A DNA stretch of 64,000 bases from an uncultured Candidatus Melainabacteria bacterium (GTDB taxonomy: Bacteria > Cyanobacteriota > Vampirovibrionia > Gastranaerophilales > Gastranaerophilaceae), in NCBI GenBank assembly GCA_949841365.1, contig CATKZI010000007.1, positions 62,001-126,000 of the forward strand, read 5' to 3'. The translations under genes and the position numbers were made by a program. Within the stretch, counting starts at the first letter, position 1. The number at the start of each line of letters is the position of its first letter. The notes beneath the pieces were generated by a model. The model made no database searches. It was not told the DNA's origin and was given only the letters and a program-made list of their open reading frames with translations. This document shows positions 9,079 to 17,801 of this stretch, piece by piece.

Positions 9079-9111
9079 TCATTTAATTGGATTATTTTTG
9101 TTTAAAATACT

Positions 9112-10380
9112 TTAATGTTTAACCCATTTTTCAATTACTCTTAACGGTGCGCGAGTTATAGCAAGTGCCCATTCGCCGATGTTTTTTGTGATTACACTGC
9201 CTGCGCCGATATTTGTACCTTCACCGATTTCTACAGGTGCTACAAGTACCGTGTTAGAACCGATTTTTACATTATCTTTTAATACGGTTTTGCTTTTTGT
9301 TTTTGATATCGGGTCATAATTTGCTGTGATTGTTCCTGCACCGATATTTACATGTGAACCTAATTCGGCGTCGCCTATATAGCTCAAATGACCAGCGTTT
9401 GTGTTGTGGTCAATTTTTGCTTTTTTAACTTCTACAAAATTACCTATTTTACAGTTGTCCGCAATTTCAACATCCCCTCTTAAATGCGCACAAGGCCCGA
9501 TTTTGCAGTTTTGACCGATTTTATTTTTTCCTTCAATATAAGTTGCAGGATAAATAATCGTGTCTGCGCCGATTTCGGTGTCTTCTGAAATCCAGGTTGA
9601 TGACGGATCAACAATTGTAACCCCATTATCCATTAGTTCAGCAAGTTTTCTATCATTCATAATTTTAGTTGCTGTTGCAAGATTTTGACGGGAATTTATG
9701 CCGTAGATTTCGTCGCTGTTTTCTAAAATATAAGCGTTTACGTTAAGGCTGTTTTTCTTGCCCCAAGAAATTATGTCTGTTAAATAGTATTCGCCCTGTG
9801 CGTTGTTGCTTGTTAATTGTGAGAATGCGCATTTTATTTTGCCCCAGTTTAAACAATATATACCTGCGTTAACTTCTTTTACTGCTTTTTGTTCAGATGT
9901 TGCATCTTTTTCCTCAACAATGCATTTTAGAGAATTGTCAGCTTCTCTGATAATTCTGCCGTAATTTGTCGGATTATCAAAAACTGTACTCATAACTGTT
10001 AAATCTGAATTACAAGAGTTATGATAATCAATAAAATCTTTTAGTGTTTTTTCGGTAATTAGCGGAGTGTCTCCGCAAAGGATTATAACTTGCCCTTCAA
10101 AGTTTTCTAATGACGGGCAAACCATGGAAACTGCATGACCTGTTCCAAGCTGTGGTGATTGAAGGACTGTTTTTGCACTGTCAAAGTTTTTGTTTACGTA
10201 TTCCGTAACTTCTTCAGCGTGGTGTCCTACAATTACAAACGCTTCGTTTGTTATATTTTTAACATTATCCAATACATAACCGAGCAGAGGTTTTTCAAAG
10301 ATTTTATGTAAAACCTTTGGTGTATTAGATTTCATTCTTGTGCCTTTACCTGCTGCTAATATTACTGCTTTAATTTCCAT
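9112..10380 (-). CDS. glmU: Bifunctional UDP-GlcNAc pyrophosphorylase / GlcN-1-P acetyltransferase
   Basis: GlmU acetylates glucosamine-1-phosphate and then couples GlcNAc-1-P to UTP, giving UDP-GlcNAc for peptidoglycan and lipid A. The 422-residue protein has the uridylyltransferase signature LAAGKGTRMKSNTPKVL at 8-24 and a C-terminal left-handed beta-helix of hexapeptide repeats from about 265 (IGADTIIYPATYIEG) through GHLSYIGDAELGSHVNIGAGT. It is slightly shorter than the common 450. AAAGGAG precedes the ATG. It is divergent from mnmA across 59 bases. The call is firm. Confidence 0.96.
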   Translation of the reverse strand: MEIKAVILAAGKGTRMKSNTPKVLHKIFEKPLLGYVLDNVKNITNEAFVIVGHHAEEVTEYVNKNFDSAKTVLQSPQLGTGHAVSMVCPSLENFEGQVIILCGDTPLITEKTLKDFIDYHNSCNSDLTVMSTVFDNPTNYGRIIREADNSLKCIVEEKDATSEQKAVKEVNAGIYCLNWGKIKCAFSQLTSNNAQGEYYLTDIISWGKKNSLNVNAYILENSDEIYGINSRQNLATATKIMNDRKLAELMDNGVTIVDPSSTWISEDTEIGADTIIYPATYIEGKNKIGQNCKIGPCAHLRGDVEIADNCKIGNFVEVKKAKIDHNTNAGHLSYIGDAELGSHVNIGAGTITANYDPISKTKSKTVLKDNVKIGSNTVLVAPVEIGEGTNIGAGSVITKNIGEWALAITRAPLRVIEKWVKH

Positions 10381-10427
10381 GATTTTATACTCCTTTAAAA
10401 TTATTTTACTATAAAAAATGTTCGGAT

Positions 10428-10433
10428 TATAAT
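10428..10433 (+). promoter_or_regulatory. -10 box of mnmA, leaderless arrangement
   Basis: TATAAT exactly 6 bases before the ATG of mnmA, with TTTACT at 10405-10410 as a -35 at a 17-base spacing. There is no Shine-Dalgarno, so transcription probably starts at the A of ATG. Confidence 0.65.
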
Positions 10434-10439
10434 TATTTT

Positions 10440-11480
10440 ATGAATGAAACTAAAAAAACAGCAGTTGTTGCAATGAGTGGAGGAGTTGACAGTTCTGTTA
10501 CTGCACTTTTGCTCCAACAGCAGGGATATAAAGTTATAGGGCTTACAGGCAAAATGGTTGAAAGTAATGTGCCTGATAATGCAAAACGTGTTGCAGACAA
10601 ACTCGGAATTGAGCTTCATGTTTTTGATGCTGTTGAAAAGTTTAATGAAAAAGTTATTAATTATTTTGTAGAGGATTATAAAAACGGCAGAACTCCAAAT
10701 CCGTGCATTATGTGTAATGAGTTTATAAAATGGGGAGTTTTGTTCGATTATGCAACAGATGTTCTTGGAGCTGATGTTTTTGCAACGGGGCATTATGCCG
10801 ATGTAAGATGCGATAATGGAATTTATAAACTTTATCCTGCAAAAGATGAGCATAAAGACCAATTATATTTCTTATACAGACTGGGACAAAAACAATTGTC
10901 TAAGACAATTTTCCCGCTTTACCATTATGAAAAAGCTCAAGTGAAGCAAATGGCAATTGATTATGATCTGCCCCCGAAAGATTCCAAGGAAAGTCAGGAT
11001 ATCTGTTTTATTCAAAAGCCTGTTACGACAAAATCTTTTCTAACCGATAAATTTGGCACTAAAAAAGGTGACTTTATTGATATTCTTACGGGCAAAAAGT
11101 GGGGAGAACATGACGGGGCTTATAAGTTTACTGTCGGTCAGCGCAGAGGAATTGGTATTGCAGCGCCTTATCCTCTCTATGTAATTGATATTGATCCTGT
11201 AAAAAATATTGTTTATGTCGGCAGAGAGGAAGACAATTATAAAAAGGTTGTGAAAGTAGAAGATTTAAGACTGAGTTACATGCCTGAAAAACGGGAATTT
11301 GATGCTTGGGTTAAAATCCGTTACAATATGCCTCACAAGAAAGCTCACGTAAGACTTTTTGAAGGGTTTGCAGATATAGAGTTTGACGAACCTGTAAACT
11401 CGGTTACCCGAGGACAATCAGGGGTTATATATGATTTGAATGACAAGCACCTAATTGGCGGCGGCGTGCTACGCACGTAG
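10440..11480 (+). CDS. mnmA: tRNA-specific 2-thiouridylase MnmA
   Basis: MnmA thiolates U34 in tRNA for Glu, Gln and Lys using ATP and sulfur relayed from a desulfurase. The 346-residue protein has the PP-loop SGGVDSS at 13-19, catalytic Cys89 in NPCIMC, ATGHYADV, and the second catalytic Cys189 in SQDICF, followed by the beta-barrel C-terminal domain. The start has no ribosome binding site but a perfectly placed -10 box. The last codons (GVLRT and stop) are written by a copy of the CTACGYRCGTAG palindrome, which may have replaced the original tail. Confidence 0.96.
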   Translation: MNETKKTAVVAMSGGVDSSVTALLLQQQGYKVIGLTGKMVESNVPDNAKRVADKLGIELHVFDAVEKFNEKVINYFVEDYKNGRTPNPCIMCNEFIKWGVLFDYATDVLGADVFATGHYADVRCDNGIYKLYPAKDEHKDQLYFLYRLGQKQLSKTIFPLYHYEKAQVKQMAIDYDLPPKDSKESQDICFIQKPVTTKSFLTDKFGTKKGDFIDILTGKKWGEHDGAYKFTVGQRRGIGIAAPYPLYVIDIDPVKNIVYVGREEDNYKKVVKVEDLRLSYMPEKREFDAWVKIRYNMPHKKAHVRLFEGFADIEFDEPVNSVTRGQSGVIYDLNDKHLIGGGVLRT

Positions 11481-11487
11481 TCATGCC
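11463..11487. repeat. Palindromic element containing CTACGCACGTAG (copy 2)
   Basis: The core at 11469-11480 supplies the mnmA stop codon. The flanks extend the symmetry: CGGCGTG on the left and CATGCCG on the right pair with one mismatch and a bulge. It has no T-tract, so it is not a typical terminator. Confidence 0.75.
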
Positions 11488-11522
11488 GAACAATATTGTA
11501 AAAATTTAAGAGAGGATATAAT

Positions 11523-12929
11523 ATGTACGATAAAAAATCACATAATGCAGAGGAATTTATTTCTCATGAAGAAATTCTTGAAACGTTAAAATATGCAGAT
11601 GAAAATAAAGATAATCTAAAACTTGTTGATGAAATTTTGGAAAAGGCAAAGCTTGGTAAAGGTTTGACACATAGAGAGGCTTCTGTTCTTTTAGCAAGTA
11701 ATCAGAGAGATGAGGAAATATTTGCTCTTGCCGAAAAAATCAAAAAAGATTATTACGGAAACAGAATTGTTTTATTCGCTCCGCTTTATCTTTCAAATTA
11801 CTGTGTAAACGGTTGTGTGTATTGTCCTTACCACAAGAAAAATACTCATATTCCGCGTAAAAAACTTTCGCAAGAAGATATTAAAAATGAAGTTATTGCG
11901 CTTCAGGATATGGGACACAAACGTCTTGCAATCGAAGCGGGAGAAGATCCTGTTAACAATCCTATTGAGTATATTTTGGAATCAATTAATACTATTTATT
12001 CAATTAAGCATAAAAACGGTGCAATCCGCAGGGTTAATGTAAATATTGCGGCAACTACCGTCGAAAATTACAAAAAACTTCATGATGCGGGTATCGGTAC
12101 ATATATTTTGTTTCAAGAAACTTATAACAAAGAAAGCTACGAAACACTTCACCCGACAGGCCCTAAACATAATTATAAATACCATACTGAAGCTATGGAC
12201 AGAGCTATGCAGGGCGGAATTGATGATGTCGGCTTAGGTGTGTTGTTTGGGCTTGAAAGTTATCGTTATGAATTTGCGGGACTTTTAATGCATGCTGAAC
12301 ACCTTGAAGCTGTTTACGGTGTCGGTCCTCATACAATAAGCGTTCCGCGTATTAAAAAAGCAGATGATATTAATCCTGAGGAATTTGATAACGGAATTGA
12401 TGATGATATTTTTGCAAAAATTACAGCCTGCATTAGAATTGCAGTGCCGTATACAGGCATGATTGTATCAACTCGTGAAAGTGCAGAATGCCGTGCGCGT
12501 TTATTAAAACTTGGTGTTTCGCAGGTTTCGGGCGGGTCTAAGACAAGTGTCGGCGGATATTTTAACCCGATGCCGGAAAAAGATGATTCGGCGCAGTTTG
12601 ATGTTTCAGACAGACGCTCTCTTGATGAAGTTATTAAATGGCTTATGGAACTCGGGTATTTGCCGAGCTTCTGTACAGCATGTTATGGAAGCGGAAGAAC
12701 AGGTGACAGATTTATGGAAATTTGCAAGTCACAGCAAATTCAAAATTTCTGCCACCCGAATGCTATTATGACTTTGAAAGAATATTTAGAGGATTACGCA
12801 TCAGCAGATACAAAGGTAATCGGCGACAAATTGATTGCCAAAGAGGTTGAAACTTTGGGCGATTTACAGTCAAAAGTTAAAGAAAACCTTGTAAAAATTG
12901 AAAAAGGCGAAAGAGCTTTCAAGTTTTAG
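11523..12929 (+). CDS. hydG: [FeFe]-hydrogenase H-cluster maturase HydG
   Basis: HydG is a radical-SAM enzyme that splits tyrosine to make CO and cyanide ligands for the hydrogenase H-cluster. The 468-residue protein has the radical-SAM triad C94-X3-C98-X2-C101 (CVNGCVYC) and the HydG-specific C-terminal cluster motif CX2CX22C at C384, C387 and C410, within FCTACYGSGRTGDRF. This C-terminal motif separates it from ThiH, its closest relative. AGAGAGGAT precedes the ATG. No hydE, hydF or hydA is in the window. Presence implies H2 metabolism in a fermentative anaerobe. Confidence 0.95.
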   Translation: MYDKKSHNAEEFISHEEILETLKYADENKDNLKLVDEILEKAKLGKGLTHREASVLLASNQRDEEIFALAEKIKKDYYGNRIVLFAPLYLSNYCVNGCVYCPYHKKNTHIPRKKLSQEDIKNEVIALQDMGHKRLAIEAGEDPVNNPIEYILESINTIYSIKHKNGAIRRVNVNIAATTVENYKKLHDAGIGTYILFQETYNKESYETLHPTGPKHNYKYHTEAMDRAMQGGIDDVGLGVLFGLESYRYEFAGLLMHAEHLEAVYGVGPHTISVPRIKKADDINPEEFDNGIDDDIFAKITACIRIAVPYTGMIVSTRESAECRARLLKLGVSQVSGGSKTSVGGYFNPMPEKDDSAQFDVSDRRSLDEVIKWLMELGYLPSFCTACYGSGRTGDRFMEICKSQQIQNFCHPNAIMTLKEYLEDYASADTKVIGDKLIAKEVETLGDLQSKVKENLVKIEKGERAFKF

Positions 12930-13765
12930 CGGTATGGCTTGACTTGCATTTCAAGGTATTTCCCGCATTTGCATTTAAGTGTAAATGTACCCGTTGGCTT
13001 GTCAACTATTTTTAACTTATAAGGATTTGGAATGTAATATTTGCCTTTATAGGTTATGTAGCAGGGAAGCCAGGGGTGGAATGCGCGTATTCTGGCATGG
13101 ATTTCTTCTGCGGTTTCTTTTTCAAAATCAAGCATCATATCTTCAGGCTTAATATTTGGGAAGTATGTTGCCTCGTTTTCGTTTTGCGCAATAGGAATTA
13201 CAAGCCCGTATTCAAGCTTTTTCAAAACTTCTGCGCACATCAATCTTGCCTGAAAAACAGTCCGTTCCTTCAATTCTTTTCCCGTATCGTTCGGCAGAAT
13301 TTGAATTGCTTTTTGTGCAAGTATTGCTCCTTTATCAAATTCCTCATTCATAAGGTGAAACGTTATGCCTGATTCGGTTTCTCTGTGCAAAATCGTTTGC
13401 AAATATGGGTTTGGGCCTCGATATTTTGGAAGCATTGAAGGGTGAACATTTACCGTCGCAATTGTCGGAAGGTCGATAATTTCTTTTTTCAGTTTTTCAC
13501 CCCAGGTGCCTACAAGAATTACATCTGCATTGAGTCTTAAAATCTCTTTTTTAAAAGCTTCCGAGTTTGCAGATTTGCATTTAATCTCGTGTAACTTATA
13601 TTGTTTTATCAGGGTTAAATCGTGTGATGATTTAAAAAAATCTGAAAATTTTCGGCGCATTGTGCTTTCGTATCTGAATACGCCTGCAATCTTACAGCCG
13701 GCATCAATTGTGCCTTCAATAAGGTTTGAGAGCATTTCGCCTTTGCCTAAAAGAATAACCCGCAT
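12926..13765 (-). CDS. Formyltransferase family protein (Fmt-like fold)
   Basis: A 279-residue protein of the formyltransferase fold using a 10-formyl-tetrahydrofolate-type donor. The catalytic triad of the family is visible: Asn106 and His108 in NVHPSMLPKYRG, and Asp144 in MNEEFDKGAI. A short C-terminal domain follows. The N-terminus MRVILLGKGEML lacks the GTPDFA motif of methionyl-tRNA formyltransferase, and GPNPYL replaces GAAPIQ, so it may modify an amino sugar or another amine. It starts 3 bases after smpB and its stop overlaps that of hydG by 4 bases. The fold is sure, the substrate is not. Confidence 0.75.
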   Translation of the reverse strand: MRVILLGKGEMLSNLIEGTIDAGCKIAGVFRYESTMRRKFSDFFKSSHDLTLIKQYKLHEIKCKSANSEAFKKEILRLNADVILVGTWGEKLKKEIIDLPTIATVNVHPSMLPKYRGPNPYLQTILHRETESGITFHLMNEEFDKGAILAQKAIQILPNDTGKELKERTVFQARLMCAEVLKKLEYGLVIPIAQNENEATYFPNIKPEDMMLDFEKETAEEIHARIRAFHPWLPCYITYKGKYYIPNPYKLKIVDKPTGTFTLKCKCGKYLEMQVKPYR

Positions 13766-13768
13766 TTT

Positions 13769-14221
13769 TTAATACCTGATTTTAGATGCTCTGTCCATTT
13801 CGCGTTTAAGGTCTTTTTTTGCTATATCATCACGCTTATCGTGAAGTTTTTTACCTTTTGCAAGTCCGATTTCAACTTTTGCAAACCCGTGTGATAAAAA
13901 AACTTCCAAAGGAACAATTGTATAACTGTCCTGTTTTACTTTGGTCTGCATTTTCAAGATTTCTTTTTTTGTCAAAAGAAGTTTTCTGACGCGTTCTGCC
14001 TCGTGATTAAAACGGTTTCCCTGCTCGTACGGCGAAATGTGACATTTGTACAGAAAAATTTCGTTGTCCTCAATTTTACAGAAGCTGTCTTTTAAATTAA
14101 TCGCGTTTTTGCGGATTGATTTAATCTCTGTTCCTGTCAGCACAATTCCCGCTACATATTTTTCCAAAATATTGTAGTCGTGAAATGCTTTTCTGTTGGT
14201 TGTAACGATTTTTCTGTCCAT
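13769..14221 (-). CDS. smpB: SsrA-binding protein SmpB
   Basis: SmpB binds tmRNA and delivers it to stalled ribosomes for trans-translation. The 150-residue protein shows the whole family pattern: NRKAFHDYNILEKYVAGIVLTGTEIKSIR at the N-terminus in two parts, the HISPYEQGNRFNHEAERVRKLLL core, and the basic tail KKLHDKRDDIAKKDLKREM. No tmRNA gene was found in the window. TATAAT lies exactly 6 bases before the ATG, with TGT before it (extended -10), and there is no Shine-Dalgarno. The formyltransferase gene follows at 3 bases and is probably co-transcribed. Confidence 0.96.
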   Translation of the reverse strand: MDRKIVTTNRKAFHDYNILEKYVAGIVLTGTEIKSIRKNAINLKDSFCKIEDNEIFLYKCHISPYEQGNRFNHEAERVRKLLLTKKEILKMQTKVKQDSYTIVPLEVFLSHGFAKVEIGLAKGKKLHDKRDDIAKKDLKREMDRASKIRY

Positions 14222-14227
14222 ACGCTG

Positions 14228-14233
14228 ATTATA
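14228..14233 (-). promoter_or_regulatory. Extended -10 box of smpB, leaderless arrangement
   Basis: Minus-strand TGT-TATAAT, 6 bases, ATG. No ribosome binding site is present. Confidence 0.65.
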
Positions 14234-14241
14234 ACACAGAT

Positions 14242-15150
14242 TTATTCATATAGGAAGCATTTAACAATATGGTTTAAGCCTTTTTCTTGCGGATGGCAGG
14301 TTTTACATTTTTCCATAACTCTGGGACAGCGAGTATGGAATTTGCACCCTTTGGGCAGGTCTGCAGGTGAAGGCAAGTCACCCTTCAACAAAACTTTTTT
14401 ATCTTTTTTGTCTATTTGCGGAACAGCTCCAAGCAGTGCTTTTGTATACGGGTGAAGCGGATTGGCAAAAATATCTTCGGTTTTGCCTATTTCAACGATT
14501 TCCCCGAGATACATAACAGCAGTTCTATCGGCAAGATATTTGATTACGCTCATATCATGAGTTATGAGCAAAAATGTAAGTCCGTATTTTTCTTTCAATT
14601 CTTTCAAAAGATTTATAATTTGTGCCTGAATACTTACGTCTAATGCACTGACAGGCTCATCTGCAAGAATAAATTCGGGGTTAAGCATTAAGGCTCTGGC
14701 GATAGCAATTCTCTGGCGCTGACCGCCCGAAAATTCATGCGGATAAAGTTCAAGACAGCTTTCGTCAAGTCCAACAAGCTTAATCTTTTCTTTTACGATT
14801 GCAAGAATTTTGTCTTTTGAATAATCAGTGTTGATTTCGAGTGGTTCTTTTAGTGTATCAACGATTTTCATCTTAGGATTCAAGCTTGCATAAGGGTTTT
14901 GAAAAACCATCTGTGCAAATTTTCTTAAATCTTGCGCAGGGTATGTAATTTCCCCGGATTTTATGGGCTCAAGCTGTAAAACAGCTTTTGCAAGAGTTGA
15001 TTTCCCGCATCCCGATTCCCCTGCAAGTGCTAGAATTTCGCCTTTTTTAATCTCGAGAGTAACTCCGTTAACGGCATGAATAATTTGTTTCCCGCCTAAG
15101 ATACCTTTATTAACCTGATATTCCACATATAAATCGTTGATTTTAATCAT
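14242..15150 (-). CDS. Oligopeptide/dipeptide ABC transporter ATP-binding protein (DppF/OppF type)
   Basis: A 302-residue ATPase that would energise an inner-membrane peptide importer. Walker A GESGCGKST is at 44-52, the Q-loop lies in MVFQNPYASLNP, the signature is FSGGQRQRIAIARAL, Walker B FILADEP, and the switch His is in LLITHDMS. The peptide-transporter-specific tail contains HPYTKALLGAVP and CKFHTRCP. The permeases, binding protein and sister ATPase are not adjacent. TAGAAT sits 6 bases before the ATG without a Shine-Dalgarno. Nickel or other peptide-like substrates are possible. Confidence 0.9.
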   Translation of the reverse strand: MIKINDLYVEYQVNKGILGGKQIIHAVNGVTLEIKKGEILALAGESGCGKSTLAKAVLQLEPIKSGEITYPAQDLRKFAQMVFQNPYASLNPKMKIVDTLKEPLEINTDYSKDKILAIVKEKIKLVGLDESCLELYPHEFSGGQRQRIAIARALMLNPEFILADEPVSALDVSIQAQIINLLKELKEKYGLTFLLITHDMSVIKYLADRTAVMYLGEIVEIGKTEDIFANPLHPYTKALLGAVPQIDKKDKKVLLKGDLPSPADLPKGCKFHTRCPRVMEKCKTCHPQEKGLNHIVKCFLYE

Positions 15151-15156
15151 AAAATA

Positions 15157-15162
15157 ATTCTA
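15157..15162 (-). promoter_or_regulatory. -10 box of peptide ABC ATPase gene, leaderless arrangement
   Basis: Minus-strand TTGCAT, 17 bases, TAGAAT, 6 bases, ATG. No ribosome binding site. Confidence 0.55.
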
Positions 15163-15197
15163 ATGCAGTTAAACTTTTAATGCAATCGGGCAACTGT

Positions 15198-15794
15198 TTA
15201 CAGTTCACGACGTCCTTCGATTGCTTTTGCTATCGTAATTTCATCAGCATATTCCAAATCCGCGCCGACAGGTAAACCGAATGCGATACGGGAAATTTTT
15301 ATCCCGAACGGTTTAATAAGCTTGCTTAAATAAAGGCTTGTAGCTTCACCTTCAACAGAAGGACTGAGCGCAAGGATAACTTCTTTAACTTCATCGTTTG
15401 TCAGACGGTTTAAGAGTTCTTTTATTCTGATATCGTCTGCGCCGATTCCGTCCATAGGAGAAATTAATCCTTGCAATACATGGTACAATCCTTTGTATTC
15501 ATTTGTTTTTTCAACAGCAATCAAGTCTTTTGTTTCTGCAACAACGCAAATTGTAGATTTGTCGCGCTGTGACGATTGGCAAATCTCACAGGGACTTGTT
15601 GCAGACAAGTTAAAGCAGATTTCGCAAGTTTTTGTATTTTGTTTTGCGCTAATCATGCTTTGAGCAAATTTTTCCACCTCAGACATTGGCATTCTAAGTA
15701 AATAAAATGCCATTCTTTGAGCTGATTTTGGTCCTACTGACGGAAATTTTTGGAAATGCTCTATTAATGATGCTATTGATTTAGGATAAATCAT
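15198..15794 (-). CDS. recR: Recombination protein RecR
   Basis: RecR works with RecO/RecF to load RecA at gaps. The 198-residue protein has the helix-hairpin-helix region FPSVGPKSAQRMAFYLL at about 17-33, a zinc finger of C57, C60, C69 and C72, and a Toprim domain from about 80 (ICVVAETKDL) with the family's C-terminal GLPVGADLEYADEITIAKA. It begins one base after ybaB, and the ybaB-recR pair is a widespread conserved operon. The start relies on coupling to ybaB. The call is firm. Confidence 0.96.
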   Translation of the reverse strand: MIYPKSIASLIEHFQKFPSVGPKSAQRMAFYLLRMPMSEVEKFAQSMISAKQNTKTCEICFNLSATSPCEICQSSQRDKSTICVVAETKDLIAVEKTNEYKGLYHVLQGLISPMDGIGADDIRIKELLNRLTNDEVKEVILALSPSVEGEATSLYLSKLIKPFGIKISRIAFGLPVGADLEYADEITIAKAIEGRREL

Positions 15795-15795
15795 C

Positions 15796-16131
15796 TTAGA
15801 AATTTAATCCCGGAATATTGATACCGCCTGTAACAGCTTTCATTTTGCTTTCCATTTCTTTTGAAGCTCTGTCGCTTGCTTGTTGGATTGCAGTTGAGAT
15901 GATATCTTCAAGCATTTCAACAGTTTCAGCATCTACAGAAGACGGGTTTTCAGGGTTGATAGCTTCTGCTTTCAATTTAATTGATTTGAATTTGCCTTGA
16001 CCGTCGCAAGTTACAATAACTGCTCCGCCTGCTGCTTCGCCTGTAATTTCAGTTCTTGCAAGTTCAGCTTGAGTGTCTTTTAGTTTTTGTTGCAAGCTTT
16101 GAGCTTGTTTCATCATTTGCATAATGTTCAT
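15796..16131 (-). CDS. YbaB/EbfC family nucleoid-associated protein
   Basis: A 111-residue dimeric DNA-binding protein. The N-terminal helix MNIMQMMKQAQSLQQKLKDTQ, the central GGAVIVTCDGQGKFKSIKL strands and the C-terminal helix with ASKEMESKMKAVTGG are typical of YbaB/EbfC. AAGGAGAG precedes the ATG. It heads an operon with recR. Its promoter region of 53 bases is shared divergently with the matrixin gene. Confidence 0.93.
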   Translation of the reverse strand: MNIMQMMKQAQSLQQKLKDTQAELARTEITGEAAGGAVIVTCDGQGKFKSIKLKAEAINPENPSSVDAETVEMLEDIISTAIQQASDRASKEMESKMKAVTGGINIPGLNF

Positions 16132-16172
16132 GGTATTCTCTCCTTAGTCTGTAAAATTTTCAAAATTTATTA

Positions 16173-16178
16173 TATAAT
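16173..16178 (+). promoter_or_regulatory. -10 box of matrixin gene, leaderless arrangement
   Basis: TATAAT, then 6 bases, then ATG at 16185. No ribosome binding site precedes this ATG. A second in-frame ATG at 16233 does have AAAGGGA before it, so two translation starts are possible. Confidence 0.5.
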
Positions 16179-16184
16179 AAAAAT

Positions 16185-16958
16185 ATGAAAAAATATACCT
16201 ATGTCGGTGAATCTTTAAAAAAAGGGAAAATTATGCGCTGGACATTTATGCCGTTAAATGTCTATATTGCGCCTATGAAATTTTATTCAAAACAGGGACA
16301 GGATTCAAAATACCGCAGTATGGTAATAAGAGCTTTAAACGAATGGCAGAATGCTACAAAAGGCAGAGTTTCATTTAAAGTTGTAGATACCCTTTTGGAA
16401 TCCAATGTCAATGTTGATTGGAAAAGAGTTGAAAGAAAAGCTCTCGGACATTGCTATTTTAGTTTTGACGGCTCTAACAGATTATACGGTGCTGAAGTCG
16501 CAATCGGTTTGACTGAAGGTATTGTCCATGCAGGGTATATGGATGAGGGAGAGGTTTACCATACGATTCTGCATGAAATAGGGCATGCAATCGGTTTGGG
16601 GCACAGTCCTAATCCTGCAGATATTATGTACACCCCTCATCAAAAGGGAATTAATTCAATATCCGAAGGTGACAGGTTGACGGTAAACTGGCTTTATTCA
16701 TTGCCTCAGGGTGCTACTGTTGCCGAAGTTTCCTCAAAATACGGTATAGGTTCAAATGATATCGACGATATAATAACTAAATTTATAGATAAAAAATCGC
16801 CGTCTGAATTTGAGAAAGTTAAATCATCAATAAAAGTTCAAAGACGTGATTTACTTGAAGAACAGGAAGCTATTGCAAATTTGCGAAAATATCATATGTC
16901 TTTGCAAAACGTTCAAATCTCAGCGGATATGAAAAAGTTTTTTAGAAAAGAACGTTAA
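16185..16958 (+). CDS. Matrixin-like zinc metalloprotease
   Basis: A 257-residue M10-type metallopeptidase. The zinc site HEIGHAIGLGH is at 130-140 and the Met-turn in DIMYTP at 146-151. The C-terminal third is charged and helical (LLEEQEAIANLRKYH). There is no signal peptide, unusual for matrixins. The segment LKKGKIMRWTFMPLNVYI at 11-28 resembles the N-terminal part of the matrixin at 62941-64000 (DKGIMRWDSEKFPLKI), which supports the upstream ATG even though a better ribosome site precedes Met17. Substrate unknown. Confidence 0.82.
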   Translation: MKKYTYVGESLKKGKIMRWTFMPLNVYIAPMKFYSKQGQDSKYRSMVIRALNEWQNATKGRVSFKVVDTLLESNVNVDWKRVERKALGHCYFSFDGSNRLYGAEVAIGLTEGIVHAGYMDEGEVYHTILHEIGHAIGLGHSPNPADIMYTPHQKGINSISEGDRLTVNWLYSLPQGATVAEVSSKYGIGSNDIDDIITKFIDKKSPSEFEKVKSSIKVQRRDLLEEQEAIANLRKYHMSLQNVQISADMKKFFRKER

Positions 16959-17686
16959 ATTTGGTAATCAATATTAAATTTTTTAAATAACTCATTATAA
17001 AAATCTTTGTTTTCTAATATTTTTTTCTTGGTTAATTCCATGGTAAAACCGAGAGGTGTTTGAAATTCATCCATTTCGTTCAGCTTAGATGCATTTATTC
17101 TCTGTAAATATTCATACAGTATTCTGTTGCCTTGAGTTATTTTTGCTTTTTTAGAAAGCCTGTCATTATTAAGCCATTCTTTAGCTTCAATAATTGCATT
17201 ATCAATCATACCGTCGCCATCATGGATAAGTATATTTCTTGTTATTGCATCTTCCAGTTCGCTAAGTTCGGTTATTTTGGGCTCAAATTTAAATTTTGAA
17301 TGGAAATGAACAGCTTCGGCAAGTGAGTATAATTTTATCTTTTTCAGTCCGTTTTCGAACATTGTGGCTATAGTAGCCAGCTGTATTGCAGTACCTGCGC
17401 CATGCCTTTTATTTCTGCCAAAAACTTCCATATTTTCGTTAAACAGAGTATCTTTATTTTCAATAGTCACTTCGCATGCGCCGATGGTGGAACAATTGTT
17501 ATTATCAACTTTGATGCATAATTCATCAGGGAAACACTCTTCGCTCGTTATTCTGACAAAATAATCTCTTGCATCCGTACGTTTCGGTTTACAGTGGAAT
17601 TCTTCAAAAAGTTTAATGCCGTTTACTTTTCTAAAAGTGAGATTGCCAAAATATGGAGAAGTTTGTGGGTTGTTATTTATTTTCAT
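16955..17686 (-). CDS. GNAT-like acetyltransferase with N-terminal FxG-type motif
   Basis: A 243-residue protein. Residues about 95-150 have a GNAT pattern: NKRHGAGTAIQLATIA (the acetyl-CoA pyrophosphate loop), a strand GLKKIKLYSL, and AVHFHSKFKFEP, equivalent to the A-x-x-F-Y-x-K-x-G-F motif. The N-terminus SPYFGNLTF (10-18) matches the short tag seen in two other proteins here (25569 and 62387). No signal peptide. The stop overlaps the convergent matrixin stop by 4 bases. The acceptor molecule is unknown, and the C-terminal 90 residues match nothing I recognise. Confidence 0.55.
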   Translation of the reverse strand: MKINNNPQTSPYFGNLTFRKVNGIKLFEEFHCKPKRTDARDYFVRITSEECFPDELCIKVDNNNCSTIGACEVTIENKDTLFNENMEVFGRNKRHGAGTAIQLATIATMFENGLKKIKLYSLAEAVHFHSKFKFEPKITELSELEDAITRNILIHDGDGMIDNAIIEAKEWLNNDRLSKKAKITQGNRILYEYLQRINASKLNEMDEFQTPLGFTMELTKKKILENKDFYNELFKKFNIDYQI

Positions 17687-17801
17687 AGTACTTTCTATAA
17701 ATCCCCTAAATGTAAAAATTTGCTATTAAATTTGGCTTACTTTTCTTTTTGATGTATAATCTTTTTTGTATTAATATGATTTTTAATAGGGATATATAAT
17801 T

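Noticed and set aside
11815-12042. ORFs in other frames within hydG and neighbouring genes
   Set aside because: They overlap confidently assigned genes and show no ribosome sites or family motifs.
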